A stretch of DNA of 64,000 nucleotides, taken from NCBI RefSeq assembly GCF_910591885.1, contig NC_063281.1, positions 5,552,700-5,616,699 on the forward strand, written 5' to 3'. The translations under genes were made by a program, and so were the position numbers. Shown one piece after another: positions 13,981 to 27,901 of this stretch; position 1 is the first letter of the stretch, and each line of letters opens with the position of its first letter. Below the pieces are notes generated by a model, which was not told the DNA's origin, made no database searches, and saw only the letters and a program-made list of their open reading frames with translations. This stretch comes from Bombus terrestris. Its lineage: Eukaryota > Arthropoda > Insecta > Hymenoptera > Apidae.

Positions 13981-16942
13981 GTTATAACTTATAACGTTAT
14001 ATAGTGAAACGTTATAACGTATAACGTTATATAGTATTACGTTATAACGTATAACGTTATATAGTATTACGTTATAACGTATAACGTTATATAGTATTAC
14101 GTTATAACGGATAACGTTATATAGTATTACGTTATAACGTATAACGTTATATAGTATTACGTTATAACGTATAACGTTATATAGTATTACGTTATAACGG
14201 ATAACGTTATATAGTATTACAATATAACGTATAACGTTATTTAGTATTATGTTATAACGTATAACGTTATATAGTATTACGTTATAACATATAACGTTAT
14301 ATAATATTACGTTATAACGTATAACGTTATATAGTATTACGTTATAACGTATAAAGTTAGATACAATTACCATACAACGTGTAACGTTATATAGTGTAAC
14401 GTTACAACGTAAAACGTTATATAGTGTAACGTTATAACGTATAACGTTATGTAGTATTACGTTATAACGTATAACGTTATATAGTATTACGTTATAACGT
14501 ATAACGTTATATAGTATTACGGCATAACGTATAACGTTATTTAGTATTACGTTATAACGTATGACGTTATATGGTATTACGTTATAACGTATAACGTTAT
14601 ATGGTATTACGTTATAACGTATAACGTTATATAGTATTACGTTATAACATATAACGTTATATAGTATTACGTTATTACGTATAACGTTATATAGTATTAC
14701 GTTATAACGTATAAAGTTAGATACAATTACCATACAACGTGTAACGTTATATAGTGTAACGTTATAACGTATAACGTTATATAGTGTAACGTTATAACGT
14801 ATAACGTTATGTAGTATTACGTTATAACGTATAACGTTATATAGTATTACGTTATAACGTATAACGTTATATAGTATTACGGCATAACGTATAACGTTAT
14901 TTAGTATTACGTTATAACGTATAACGTTATATGGTATTACGTTATAACGTATAACGTTATATAGTATTACGTTATAACGTATAACGTTATATAGTATTAC
15001 GTTATAACGTATAACGTTATATAGTATTACGTTATAGCGTATAACGTTATATAGTATTACGTTATAACGTATAACGTTATATACTATTGCGTTATAACGT
15101 ATACCGTTATATAGTATGACGTTATAACGTACAACGTTATATAGTATTACGTTATAACGGATAACGTTATATAGTATTACGTTATAACGTATAACGTTAT
15201 ATACTATTGCGTTATAACGTATACCGTTATATAGTATGACGTTATAACGTATAACGTTATATAGTATTACGTTATAACGTATAACGTTATATAGTACTAC
15301 GTTATGACATATAACGTTATATAGTATTACGTTATAACGTATAACGTTATATAGTATTACGTTATAACGTATAAAGTTAGATACAATTACCATACAACGT
15401 GTAACGTTATATAGTGTAACGTTATAACGTATAACGTTATATAGTGTTACGTTATAACGTATAACGTTATGTAGTATTACGTTATAACGTATAACGCTAT
15501 ATAGTATTACGTTATAACGTATAACGTTATATAGTATTACGGTATAACGGATAACGTTATATAGTATTACGTTATAACGTATAACGTTATATAGTATTAC
15601 GTTATAACGTATAAAGTTATATAGTATTACGTTATAACGTGTAACGTTATATAGTATTATGTTATAACGTATAACGTTATATAGCATTGCGCTATAACGT
15701 ATAACGTTATATGGTATTACGTTATAACGTATAACGTTATATAGTATTACGTTATAACGTATAAAGTTATATAGTATTACGTTATAACGTATAACGTTAT
15801 GTAGTATTATGTTATAACGTATAGCGTTATATAGTATTACGTTATAACGTATAACGTTATATAGTATTACGTTATAACGGATAACGTTATATAGTATTAC
15901 GTTATAACGTATAACGTTATATAGCATTGCGCTATAACGTATAACGTTATATGGTATTACGTTATAACGTATAACGTTATATAGTATTACGTTATAACGT
16001 ATAAAGTTATATAGTATTACGTTATAACGTATAACGTTATATAGTATTACGTTATAACGGATAACGTTATATAGTATTATGTTATAACGTATAACGTTAT
16101 ATAGTATTATGTTATAACGTATAACGTTATATAGCATTGCGTTATAATGTATAACGTTATATAGTATTACGTTATAACGTATAACGTTATATAGTATTAT
16201 GTTATAACGTATAACGTTATATAGTATTACGTTATAACGTATAACGTTATATGGTATTACGTTATAACGTATAACGTTATATAGTATTACGTTATAACAT
16301 ATAACGTTATATAGTATTACGTTATAACATATAACGTTATATAGTATTACGTTATAACGTATAACGTTATATAGTATGACGTTATAACGTATAAAGTTAG
16401 ATACAATTACCATACAACGTGTAACGTTATATAGTGTAACGTTATAACGTAAAACGTTATATAGTGTAACGTTATAACGTATAACGTTATGTAGTATTAC
16501 GTTATAACGTATAACGTTATATAGTATTACGTTATAACGTATAACGTTATATAGTATTACGGCATAACGTATAACGTTATTTAGTATTACGCTATAACGT
16601 ATAACGTTATATGGTATTACGTTATAACGTATAACGTTATATAGTATTACGGCATAACGTATAACGTTATTTAGTATTACGTTATAACGTATAACGTTAT
16701 ATGGTATTACGTTATAACGTATAACGTTATATAGTATTACGTTATAACGTATAAAGTTATATAGTATTACGTTATAACGTATAACGTTATGTAGTATTAT
16801 GTTATAACGTATAGCGTTATATAGTATTACGTTATAACGTATAACGTTATATAGTATTACGTTATAACGGATAACGTTATATAGTATTACGTTATAACGT
16901 ATAACGTTATATAGTATTACGTTATAACGTATAACGTTATGT

Positions 16943-16954
16943 AGTACGTATACC
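16943..16954. repeat. 11-bp deletion junction D4
   Basis: Followed 853 bp later by T2 (long class). The 120 bp of extra length is four units between two J1 units at about 17201 and 17471. Confidence 0.95.
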
Positions 16955-17779
16955 GTTATATAGTATGACGTTATAACGTACAATGTTATATAGTATTACG
17001 TTATAACGGATAACGTTATATAGTATTATGTTATAACGTATAACGTTATATAGTATTATGTTATAACGTATAACGTTATATAGCATTGCGTTATAATGTA
17101 TAACGTTATATAGTATTACGTTATAACATATAACGTTATATAGTATTACGTTATAACGTATAACGTTATATAGTATTACGTTATAACGTATAACGTTATA
17201 TACAATTACCATACCACGTGTAACGTTATATAGTGTAACGTTATAACGTATAACGTTATATAGCATTGCCATATAACGTATACCGTTATATAATATGACG
17301 TTATAACGTATAACGATACATAGTATTACGTTATAACGGATAACGTTATATAGTATTACGTTATAACGTATAACGTTATATAGTATTACGTTATAACGCA
17401 TAAAGTTATACAGTATTACGTTCTAACGTATAACGTTATATAGTATTACGTTATAACGTATAACGTTATATACAATTACCATACAACGTGTAACGTTATA
17501 TAGTGTAACGTTATAACGTATAACGTTATATAGCATTGCGTTATAACGTATACCGTTATATAGTATTACGTTATAACGTATAACGTTATGTAATATTACG
17601 TTATAACGTATAACGATATATAGTATTACGTTATAACGTATACCGTTATATAGCATTACGCTATAACGCATAACGTTATATACTATTACTATACAATGTG
17701 TGACGTTATCTAGTGTTACGCTTTAACGTATAACGTTATTTAGTGTAACGTTATAACGTATAACGTTATATAGTGTAAC

Positions 17780-17814
17780 TTATAACTTATAACGTTATAA
17801 TATATATATATTAA
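17780..17814. repeat. 35-bp TA-rich insertion T2
   Basis: Same sequence as T1, and in the same position just downstream of a J2 unit. Confidence 0.93.
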
Positions 17815-18548
17815 GTTATAACTTATAACGTTATATAGTGAAACGTTATAACGTATAACGTTATATAGTATTACGTTATAACGTATAACGTTATATAGTA
17901 TTACGTTATAACGTATATCGTTATATAGTATTACGTTATAACGGATAACGTTATATAGTATTACGTTATAACGTATAACGTTATATAGTATTACGTTATA
18001 ACGTATAACGTTATATACTATTGCGTTATAACGTATACCGTTATATAGTATGACGTTATAACGTACAACGTTATATAGTATTACGTTATAACGGATAACG
18101 TTATATAGTATTACGTTATAACGTATAACGTTATATACTATTGCGTTATAACGTATACCGTTATATAGTATGACGTTATAACGTATAACGTTATATAGTA
18201 TTACGTTATAACGTATAACGTTATATAGTATTACGTTATAACGTATAACGTTATATAGTATTACGTTATAACGTATAAAGTTAGATACAATTACCATACA
18301 ACGTGTAACGTTATATAGTGTAACGTTATAACGTATAACGTTATATAGTGTAACGTTATAACGTATAACGTTATGTAGTATTACGTTATAACGTATAACG
18401 TTATATAGTATTACGTTATAACGTATAACGTTATATAGTATTACGGCATAACGTATAACGTTATTTAGTATTACGTTATAACGTATAACGTTATATGGTA
18501 TTACGTTATAACGTATAACGTTATATAGTATTACGTTATAACGTATAA

Positions 18549-18560
18549 CGTTATAGTATT
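18549..18560. repeat. Private 2-bp deletion in a unit
   Basis: The usual cgttatatagtatt reads cgttatagtatt here. The register moves from 27 to 25 modulo 30. No other HOR copy carries it, so it is recent or an assembly error. Confidence 0.9.
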
Positions 18561-20294
18561 ACGTTATAACGTATAACGTTATATAGTATTACGTTATAAC
18601 GTATAACGTTATATAGTATTACGTTATAACGTATAACGTTATATACTATTGCGTTATAACGTATACCGTTATATAGTATGACGTTATAACGTACAACGTT
18701 ATATAGTATTACGTTATAACGGATAACGTTATATAGTATTACGTTATAACGTATAACGTTATATACTATTGCGTTATAACGTATACCGTTATATAGTATG
18801 ACGTTATAACGTATAACGTTATATAGTATTACGTTATAACGTATAACGTTATATAGTTTTACGTTATAACGGATAACGTTATATAGTATTACGTTATAAC
18901 GTATAACGTTATATAGTATTACGTTATAACGTATAAAGTTATATAGTATTACGTTATAACGTATAACGTTATGTAGTATTATGTTATAACGTATAGCGTT
19001 ATATAGTATTACGTTATAACGTATAACGTTATATAGCATTGCGCTATAACGTATAACGTTATACGCTATTACGTTATAACGTATAACGTTATATAGTATT
19101 ACGTTATAACGTATAAAGTTATATAGTATTACGTTATAACGTATAACGTTATATAGTATTACGTTATAACGTATAACGTTATATAGTATTATGTTATAAC
19201 GTATAACGTTATATAGTATTACGTTATAACGTATAACGTTATATAGCATTGCGTTATAATGTATAACGTTATATAGTATTACGTTATAACGTATAACGTT
19301 ATATAGTATTATGTTATAACGTATAACGTTATATCGTATTACGTTATAACGTATAATGTTATATGGTATTACGTTATAACGTATAACGTTATATAGTATT
19401 ACGTTATAACATATAACGTTATATAGTATTACGTTATAACGTATAACGTTATATAGTATGACGTTATAACGTATAAAGTTAGATACAATTACCATACAAC
19501 GTGTAACGTTATATAGTGTAACGTTATAACGTAAAACGTTATATAGTGTAACGTTATAACGTATAACGTTATGTAGTATTACGTTATAACGTATAACGTT
19601 ATATAGTATTACGTTATAACGTATAACGTTATATAGTATTACGGCATAACGTATAACGTTATTTAGTATTACGTTATAACGTATAACGTTATATGGTATT
19701 ACGTTATAACGTATAACGTTATATGGTATTACGTTATAACGTATAACGTTATATAGTATTACGTTATAACATATAACGTTATATAGTATTACGTTATAAC
19801 GTATAACGTTATATAGTATTACGTTATAACGTATAAAGTTAGATACAATTACCATACAACGTGTAACGTTATATAGTGTAACGTTATAACGTATAACGTT
19901 ATATAGTGTAACGTTATAACGTATAACGTTATGTAGTATTACGTTATAACGTATAACGTTATATAGTATTACGTTATAACGTATAACGTTATATAGTATT
20001 ACGGCATAACGTGTAACGTTATTTAGTATTACGTTATAACGTATAACGTTATATGGTATTACGTTATAACGTATAACGTTATATAGTATTACGTTATAAC
20101 GTATAAAGTTATATAGTATTACGTTATAACGTATAACGTTATGTAGTATTATGTTATAACGTATAGCGTTATATAGTATTACGTTATAACGTATAACGTT
20201 ATATAGTATTACGTTATAACGGATAACGTTATATAGTATTACGTTATAACGTATAACGTTATATAGTATTACGTTATAACGTATAACGTTATGT

Positions 20295-20306
20295 AGTACG
20301 TATACC
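20295..20306. repeat. 11-bp deletion junction D5
   Basis: Long class, 853 bp before the TA run of T3. Confidence 0.95.
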
Positions 20307-21131
20307 GTTATATAGTATGACGTTATAACGTACAATGTTATATAGTATTACGTTATAACGGATAACGTTATATAGTAGTATGTTATAACGTATAACGTTA
20401 TATAGTATTATGTTATAACGTATAACGTTATATAGCATTGCGTTATAATGTATAACGTTATATAGTATTACGTTATAACATATAACGTTATATAGTATTA
20501 CGTTATAACGTATAACGTTATATAGTATTACGTTATAACGTATAACGTTATATACAATTACCATACAACGTGTAACGTTATATAGTGTAACGTTATAACG
20601 TATAACGTTATATAGCATTGCCATATAACGTATACCGTTATATAATATGACGTTATAACGTATAACGATACATAGTATTACGTTATAACGGATAACGTTA
20701 TATAGTATTACGTTATAACGTATAACGTTATATAGTATTACGTTATAACGCATAAAGTTATACAGTATTACGTTCTAACGTATAACGTTATATAGTATTA
20801 CGTTATAACGTATAACGTTATATACAATTACCATACAACGTGTAACGTTATATAGTGTAACGTTATAACGTATAACGTTATATAGCATTGCGTTATAACG
20901 TATACCGTTATATAGTATTACGTTATAACGTATAACGTTATGTAGTATTACGTTATAACGTATAACGATATATAGTATTACGTTATAACGTATACCGTTA
21001 TATAGCATTACGCTATAACGTATAACGTTATATACTATTACTATACAATGTGTGACGTTATATAGTGTTACGCTTTAACGTATAACGTTATTTAGTGTAA
21101 CGTTATAACGTATAACGTTATATAGTGTAAC

Positions 21132-21166
21132 TTATAACTTATAACGTTATAATATATATATATTAA
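21132..21166. repeat. 35-bp TA-rich insertion T3
   Basis: Identical to T1 as read. Confidence 0.93.
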
Positions 21167-23198
21167 GTTATAACTTATAACGTTATATAGTGAAACGTTA
21201 TAACGTATAACGTTATATAGTATTACGTTATAACGTATAACGTTATATAGTATTACGTTATAACGTATAACGTTATATAGTATTACGTTATAACGGATAA
21301 CGTTATATAGTATTACGTTATAACGTATAACGTTATATAGTATTACGTTATAACGTATAACGTTATATAGTATTACGTTATAACGGATAACGTTATATAG
21401 TATTACAATATAACGTATAACGTTATTTAGTATTATGTTATAACGTATAACGTTATATAGTATTACGTTATAACGGATAACGTTATATAGTATTACGTTA
21501 TAACGTATAACGTTATATACTATTGCGTTATAACGTATACCGTTATATAGTATGACGTTATAACGTATAACGTTATATAGTATTACGTTATAACGTATAA
21601 CGTTATATAGTACTACGTTATGACATATAACGTTATATAGTATTACGTTATAACGTATAAAGTTAGATACAATTACCATACAACGTGTAACGTTATATAG
21701 TGTAACGTTATAACGTATAACGTTATATAGTATTATGTTATAACGTATAACGTTATATAGCATTGCGCTATAACGTATAACGTTATATGGTATTACGTTA
21801 TAACGTATAACGTTATATAGTATTACGTTATAACGTATAAAGTTATATAGTATTACGTTATAACGTATAACGTTATGTAGTATTATGTTATAACGTATAG
21901 CGTTATATAGTATTACGTTATAACGTATAACGTTATATAGTTTTACGTTATAACGGATAACGTTATATAGTATTACGTTATAACGTATAACGTTATATAG
22001 CATTGCGCTATAACGTATAACGTTATATGGTATTACGTTATAACGTATAACGTTATATAGTATTACGTTATAACGTATAAAGTTATATAGTATTACGTTA
22101 TAACGTATAACGTTATATAGTATTACGTTATAACGTATAACGTTATATAGTATTATGTTATAACGTATAACGTTATATAGTATTACGTTATAACGTATAA
22201 CGTTATATAGCATTGCGTTATAATGTATAACGTTATATAGTATTACGTTATAACGTATAACGTTATATAGTATTATGTTATAACGTATAACGTTATATCG
22301 TATTACGTTATAACGTATAACGTTATATAGTATTACGTGATAACATATAACGTTATATAGTATTACGTTATAACGTATAAAGTTAGATACAATTACCATG
22401 CAACGTGTAACGTTATATAGTGTAACGTTATAACGTAAAACGTTATATAGTGTAACGTTATAACGTATAACGTTATGTAGTATTACGTTATAACGTATAA
22501 CGTTATATAGTATTACGTTATAACGTATAACGTTATATAGTATTACGGCATAACGTATAACGTTATTTAGTATTACGTTATAACGTATAACGTTATATGG
22601 TATTACGTTATAACGTATAACGTTATATGGTATTACGTTATAACGTATAACGTTATATAGTATTACGTTATAACATATAACGTTATATAGTATTACGTTA
22701 TAACGTATAACGTTATATAGTATTACGTTATAACGTATAAAGTTAGATACAATTACCATACAACGTGTAACGTTATATAGTGTAACGTTATAACGTATAA
22801 CGTTATATAGTGTAACGTTATAACGTATAACGTTATGTAGTATTACGTTATAACGTATAACGTTATATAGTATTACGTTATAACGTATAACGTTATATAG
22901 TATTACGGCATAACGTATAACGTTATTTAGTATTACGTTATAACGTATAACGTTATATGGTATTACGTTATAACGTATAACGTTATATAGTATTACGTTA
23001 TAACGTATAAAGTTATATAGTATTACGTTATAACGTATAACGTTATGTAGTATTATGTTATAACGTATAGCGTTATATAGTATTACGTTATAACGTATAA
23101 CGTTATATAGTATTACGTTATAACGGATAACGTTATATAGTATTACGTTATAACGTATAACGTTATATAGTATTACGTTATAACGTATAACGTTATGT

Positions 23199-23210
23199 AG
23201 TACGTATACC
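23199..23210. repeat. 11-bp deletion junction D6
   Basis: Long class, 853 bp before T4. Confidence 0.95.
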
Positions 23211-23516
23211 GTTATATAGTATGACGTTATAACGTACAATGTTATATAGTATTACGTTATAACGGATAACGTTATATAGTAGTATGTTATAACGTATAAC
23301 GTTATATAGTATTATGTTATAACGTATAACGTTATATAGCATTGCGTTATAATGTATAACGTTATATAGTATTACGTTATAACATATAACGTTATATAGT
23401 ATTACGTTATAACGTATAACGTTATATAGTATTACGTTATAACGTATAACGTTATATACAATTACCATACAACGTGTAACGTTATATAGTGTAACGTTAT
23501 AACGTATAACGTTATA

Positions 23517-23527
23517 ACGCAATGCTA
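23517..23527. other. 11-bp micro-inversion in one satellite unit
   Basis: The usual order is gttata, then tagcattgcgt, then tataacg. Here the middle is acgcaatgcta, its exact reverse complement. The flanks acgttata and tataacgt are inverted repeats of each other, which would let the segment flip through a hairpin or by exchange between the arms. The other long-class HORs have tagcattgcca at this place (17271, 20621, 32501, 39451, 43101, 46451, 49981 and 53001 regions), so the inverted form came from the commoner gcgt version or followed a conversion. Confidence 0.85.
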
Positions 23528-24035
23528 TATAACGTATACCGTTATATAATATGACGTTATAACGTATAACGATACATAGTATTACGTTATAACGGATAAC
23601 GTTATATAGTATTACGTTATAACGTATAACGTTATATAGTATTACGTTATAACGCATAAAGTTATACAGTATTACGTTCTAACGTATAACGTTATATAGT
23701 ATTACGTTATAACGTATAACGTTATATACAATTACCATACAACGTGTAACGTTATATAGTGTAACGTTATAACGTATAACGTTATATAGCATTGCGTTAT
23801 AACGTATACCGTTATATAGTATTACGTTATAACGTATAACGTTATGTAGTATTACGTTATAACGTATAACGATATATAGTATTACGTTATAACGTATACC
23901 GTTATATAGCATTACGCTATAACGTATAACGTTATATACTATTACTATACAATGTGTGACGTTATATAGTGTTACGCTTTAACGTATAACGTTATTTAGT
24001 GTAACGTTATAACGTATAACGTTATATAGTGTAAC

Positions 24036-24070
24036 TTATAACTTATAACGTTATGATATATATATATTAA
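24036..24070. repeat. 35-bp TA-rich insertion T4 (variant)
   Basis: It carries a private A to G change (gttatgatat) just before the TA run. This is the only base difference I see among the 12 copies. Confidence 0.93.
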
Positions 24071-26042
24071 GTTATAACTTATAACGTTATATAGTGAAAC
24101 GTTATAACGTATAACGTTATATAGTATTACGTTATAACGTATAACGTTATATAGTATTACGTTATAACGTATAACGTTATATAGTATTACGTTATAACGG
24201 ATAACGTTATATAGTATTACGTTATAACGTATAACGTTATATAGTATTACGTTATAACGTATAACGTTATATAGTATTACGTTATAACGGATAACGTTAT
24301 ATAGTATTACAATATAACGTATAACGTTATTTAGTATTATGTTATAACGTATAACGTTATATAGTATTACGTTATAACGGATAACGTTATATAGTATTAC
24401 GTTATAACGTATAACGTTATATACTATTGCGTTATAACGTATACCGTTATATAGTATGACGTTATAACGTATAACGTTATATAGTATTACGTTATAACGT
24501 ATAACGTTATATAGTACTACGTTATGACATATAACGTTATATAGTATTACGTTATAACGTATAAAGTTAGATACAATTACCATACAACGTGTAACGTTAT
24601 ATAGTGTAACGTTATAACGTATAACGTTATATAGTATTATGTTATAACGTATAACGTTATATAGCATTGCGCTATAACGTATAACGTTATATGGTATTAC
24701 GTTATAACGTATAACGTTATATAGTATTACGTTATAACGTATAAAGTTATATAGTATTACGTTATAACGTATAACGTTATGTAGTATTATGTTATAACGT
24801 ATAGCGTTATATAGTATTACGTTATAACGTATAACGTTATATAGTTTTACGTTATAACGGATAACGTTATATAGTATTACGTTATAACGTATAACGTTAT
24901 ATAGCATTGCGCTATAACGTATAACGTTATATGGTATTACGTTATAACGTATAACGTTATATAGTATTACGTTATAACGTATAAAGTTATATAGTATTAC
25001 GTTATAACGTATAACGTTATATAGTATTACGTTATAACGTATAACGTTATATAGTATTATGTTATAACGTATAACGTTATATAGTATTACGTTATAACGT
25101 ATAACGTTATATAGCATTGCGTTATAAGGTATAACGTTATATAGTATTACGTTATAACGTATAACGTTATATAGTATTATGTTATAACGTATAACGTTAT
25201 ATCGTATTACGTTATAACGTATAACGTTATATAGTATTACGTGATAACATATAACGTTATATAGTATTACGTTATAACGTATAAAGTTAGATACAATTAC
25301 CATGCAACGTGTAACGTTATATAGTGTAACGTTATAACGTAAAACGTTATATAGTGTAACGTTATAACGTATAACGTTATGTAGTATTACGTTATAACGT
25401 ATAACGTTATATAGTATTACGTTATAACGTATAACGTTATATAGTATTACGGCATAACGTATAACGTTATTTAGTATTACGTTATAACGTATAACGTTAT
25501 ATGGTAATACGTTATAACGTATAACGTTATATGGTATTACGTTATAACGTATAACGTTATATAGTATTACGTTATAACATATAACGTTATATAGTATTAC
25601 GTTATAACGTATAACGTTATATAGTATTACGTTATAACGTATAAAGTTAGATACAATTACCATACAACGTGTAACGTTATATAGTGTAACGTTATAACGT
25701 ATAACGTTATATAGTGTAACGTTATAACGTATAACGTTATGTAGTATTACGTTATAACGTATAACGTTATATAGTATTACGTTATAACGTATAACGTTAT
25801 ATAGTATTACGGCATAACGTATAACGTTATTTAGTATTACGTTATAACGTATAACGTTATATGGTATTACGTTATAACGTATAACGTTATATAGTATTAC
25901 GTTATAACGTATAAAGTTATATAGTATTACGTTATAACGTATAACGTTATATAGTATTACGTTATAACGGATAACGTTATATAGTATTACGTTATAACGT
26001 ATAACGTTATATAGTATTACGTTATAACGTATAACGTTATGT

Positions 26043-26054
26043 AGTACGTATACC
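26043..26054. repeat. 11-bp deletion junction D7
   Basis: The following 345 bp match the short-class copies after D3. The expected TA-rich insertion is absent, so the HOR was cut and rejoined downstream. Confidence 0.95.
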
Positions 26055-26671
26055 GTTATATAGTATGACGTTATAACGTACAATGTTATATAGTATTACG
26101 TTATAACGGATAACGATATATAGTATTATGTTATAACGTATAACGTTATATAGTATTATGTTATAACGTATAACGTTATATAGCATTGCGTTATAATGTA
26201 TAACGTTATATAGTATTACGTTATAACATATAACGTTATATAGTATTACGTTATAACGTATAACGTTATATAGTATTACGTTATAACGTATAACGTTATA
26301 TACAATTACCATACAACGTGTAACGTTATATAGTGTAACGTTATGACGTATAACGTTATATAGTATTACGTTATAACGCATAAAGTTATACAGTATTACG
26401 TTCTAACGTATAACGTTGTATAGTATTACGTTATAACGTATAACGTTATATACAATTACCATACAACGTGTAACGTTATATAGTGTAACGTTATAACGTA
26501 TAACGTTATATAGCATTGCGTTATAACGTATACCGTTATATAGTATTACGTTATAACGTATAACGTTATGTAGTATTACGTTATAACGTATAACGATATA
26601 TAGTATTACGTTATAACGTATACCGTTATATAGCATTACGCTATAACGTATAACGTTATATACTATTACTA

Positions 26672-27901
26672 TACAATGTGTGACGTTATATAGTGTTACG
26701 CTTTAACGTATAACGTTATTTAGTGTAACGTTATAACGTATAACGTTATATAGTATTACGTTATAACGTATAAAGTTAGATACAATTACCATACAACGTG
26801 TAACGTTATATAGTGTGACGTTATAACGTATAACGTTATATAGTGTTACGTTATAACGTATAACGTTATATAGTATTACGTTATAACGTATAACGTTATA
26901 TACAATTACCATACAACGTGTAACGTTATATAGTGTAACGTTATAACGTATAACGTTATATAGCATTACGTTATAACGTATAACGTTATGTAGTATTACG
27001 TTATAACGTATAACGTTATATAGTGTTAAATTATAACGTATAACGTTATATAGCATTACGCTATAACGTATAACGTTATATAGGATTACGATAGAACGTA
27101 TAACGTTATATAGTATTATGTTGTAACGTATAACGTTATATAGTATAATGTTATAACGTATAACGTTATATAGTATTACGTTGTAACGTATAACGTTATA
27201 TACAATTACCATACAACGTGTAACGTTATATAGTGTAACGTTATGACGTATAACGTTATATAGTATTACGTTATAACGCATAAAGTTATACAGTATTACG
27301 TTCTAACGTATAACGTTGTATAGTATTACGTTATAACGTATAACGTTATATACAATTACCATACAACGTGTAACGTTATATAGTGTAACGTTATAACGTA
27401 TAACGTTATATAGCATTGCGTTATAACGTATACCGTTATATAGTATTACGTTATAACGTATAACGTTATGTAGTATTACGTTATAACGTATAACGATATA
27501 TAGTATTACGTTATAACGTATACCGTTATATAGCATTACGCTATAACGTATAAAGTTAGATACAATTACCATACAACGTGTAACGTTATATAGTGTGACG
27601 TTATAACGTATAACGTTATATAGTGTTACGTTATAACGTATAACGTTATATAGTATTACGTTATAACGTATAACGTTATATACAATTACCATACAACGTG
27701 TAACGTTATATAGTGTAACGTTATAACGTATACCGTTATATAGCATTGCGTTATAACGTATACCGTTATATAGTATTACGTTATAACGTATAACGTTATA
27801 TAGTGTTAAATTATAACGTATAACGTTATATAGCATTACGCTATAACGTATAACGTTATATAGGATTACGATAGAACGTATAACGTTATATACTATTACT
27901 A
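26672..27901. repeat. Chimeric 1,230-bp block
   Basis: The start matches 11949 onward and the middle matches block B pieces (tgtaacg and agtataatg units near 27121-27150). At 27545 gctataacg is followed directly by the aaagttagatac unit, where the sequence switches to the copy of 12040 onward. This is a clear recombination mosaic. Confidence 0.8.

Larger units (their letters stand above)
13858..17691. repeat. HOR H1 (3,834 bp)
   Basis: This is the longest version of the major higher-order repeat, bounded by J2 units. In order it has T1, a 360-bp pair starting at J1 units 14360 and 14720, a third J1 at 15380, a duplicated agcattgcgctataacg segment near 15690 and 15930, and D4. H5 and H6 are the same repeat minus 270 and 150 bp. 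The largest stop-free minus-strand stretch (1,025 codons) lies here, but it only reflects the period. Confidence 0.88.
17692..21043. repeat. HOR H2 (3,352 bp)
   Basis: Shorter than H1 by 480 bp (16 units) and a private 2-bp deletion. It holds T2 and the 360-bp pair at J1 units 19482 and 19842, and ends after D5. Up to about 18015 it matches 32925-33248 at offset 15,233, and then the two diverge. Confidence 0.85.
21044..23947. repeat. HOR H3 (2,904 bp)
   Basis: A compact HOR forming a tandem pair with H4. It holds T3, the 360-bp pair at J1 units 22386 and 22746, D6, and the micro-inversion at 23517-23527. The accatgcaacg variant at 22396 is shared with H4 (25306) and with 10956, linking these three. 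Confidence 0.86.
23948..26671. repeat. HOR H4 (2,724 bp)
   Basis: Tandem partner of H3. It is 180 bp shorter: two units are lost near 25940 and the four-unit segment of the long class is missing. It holds T4, the 360-bp pair at J1 units 25290 and 25650, and D7. Its right J2 (26672) is not followed by a TA-rich insertion. Confidence 0.86.

Noticed and set aside
13906..16983. Long minus-strand ORFs (up to 1,025 codons) with a YNVIRYNVIL repeat as genes
   Set aside because: The 30-bp period is 10 codons, so one frame is open by arithmetic. Starts come from the accat of J1 or other variants and stops from single-base variants. There is no non-repeat domain, signal peptide or promoter. The same peptide recurs across the whole 64 kb, and most unit variants change amino acids freely.
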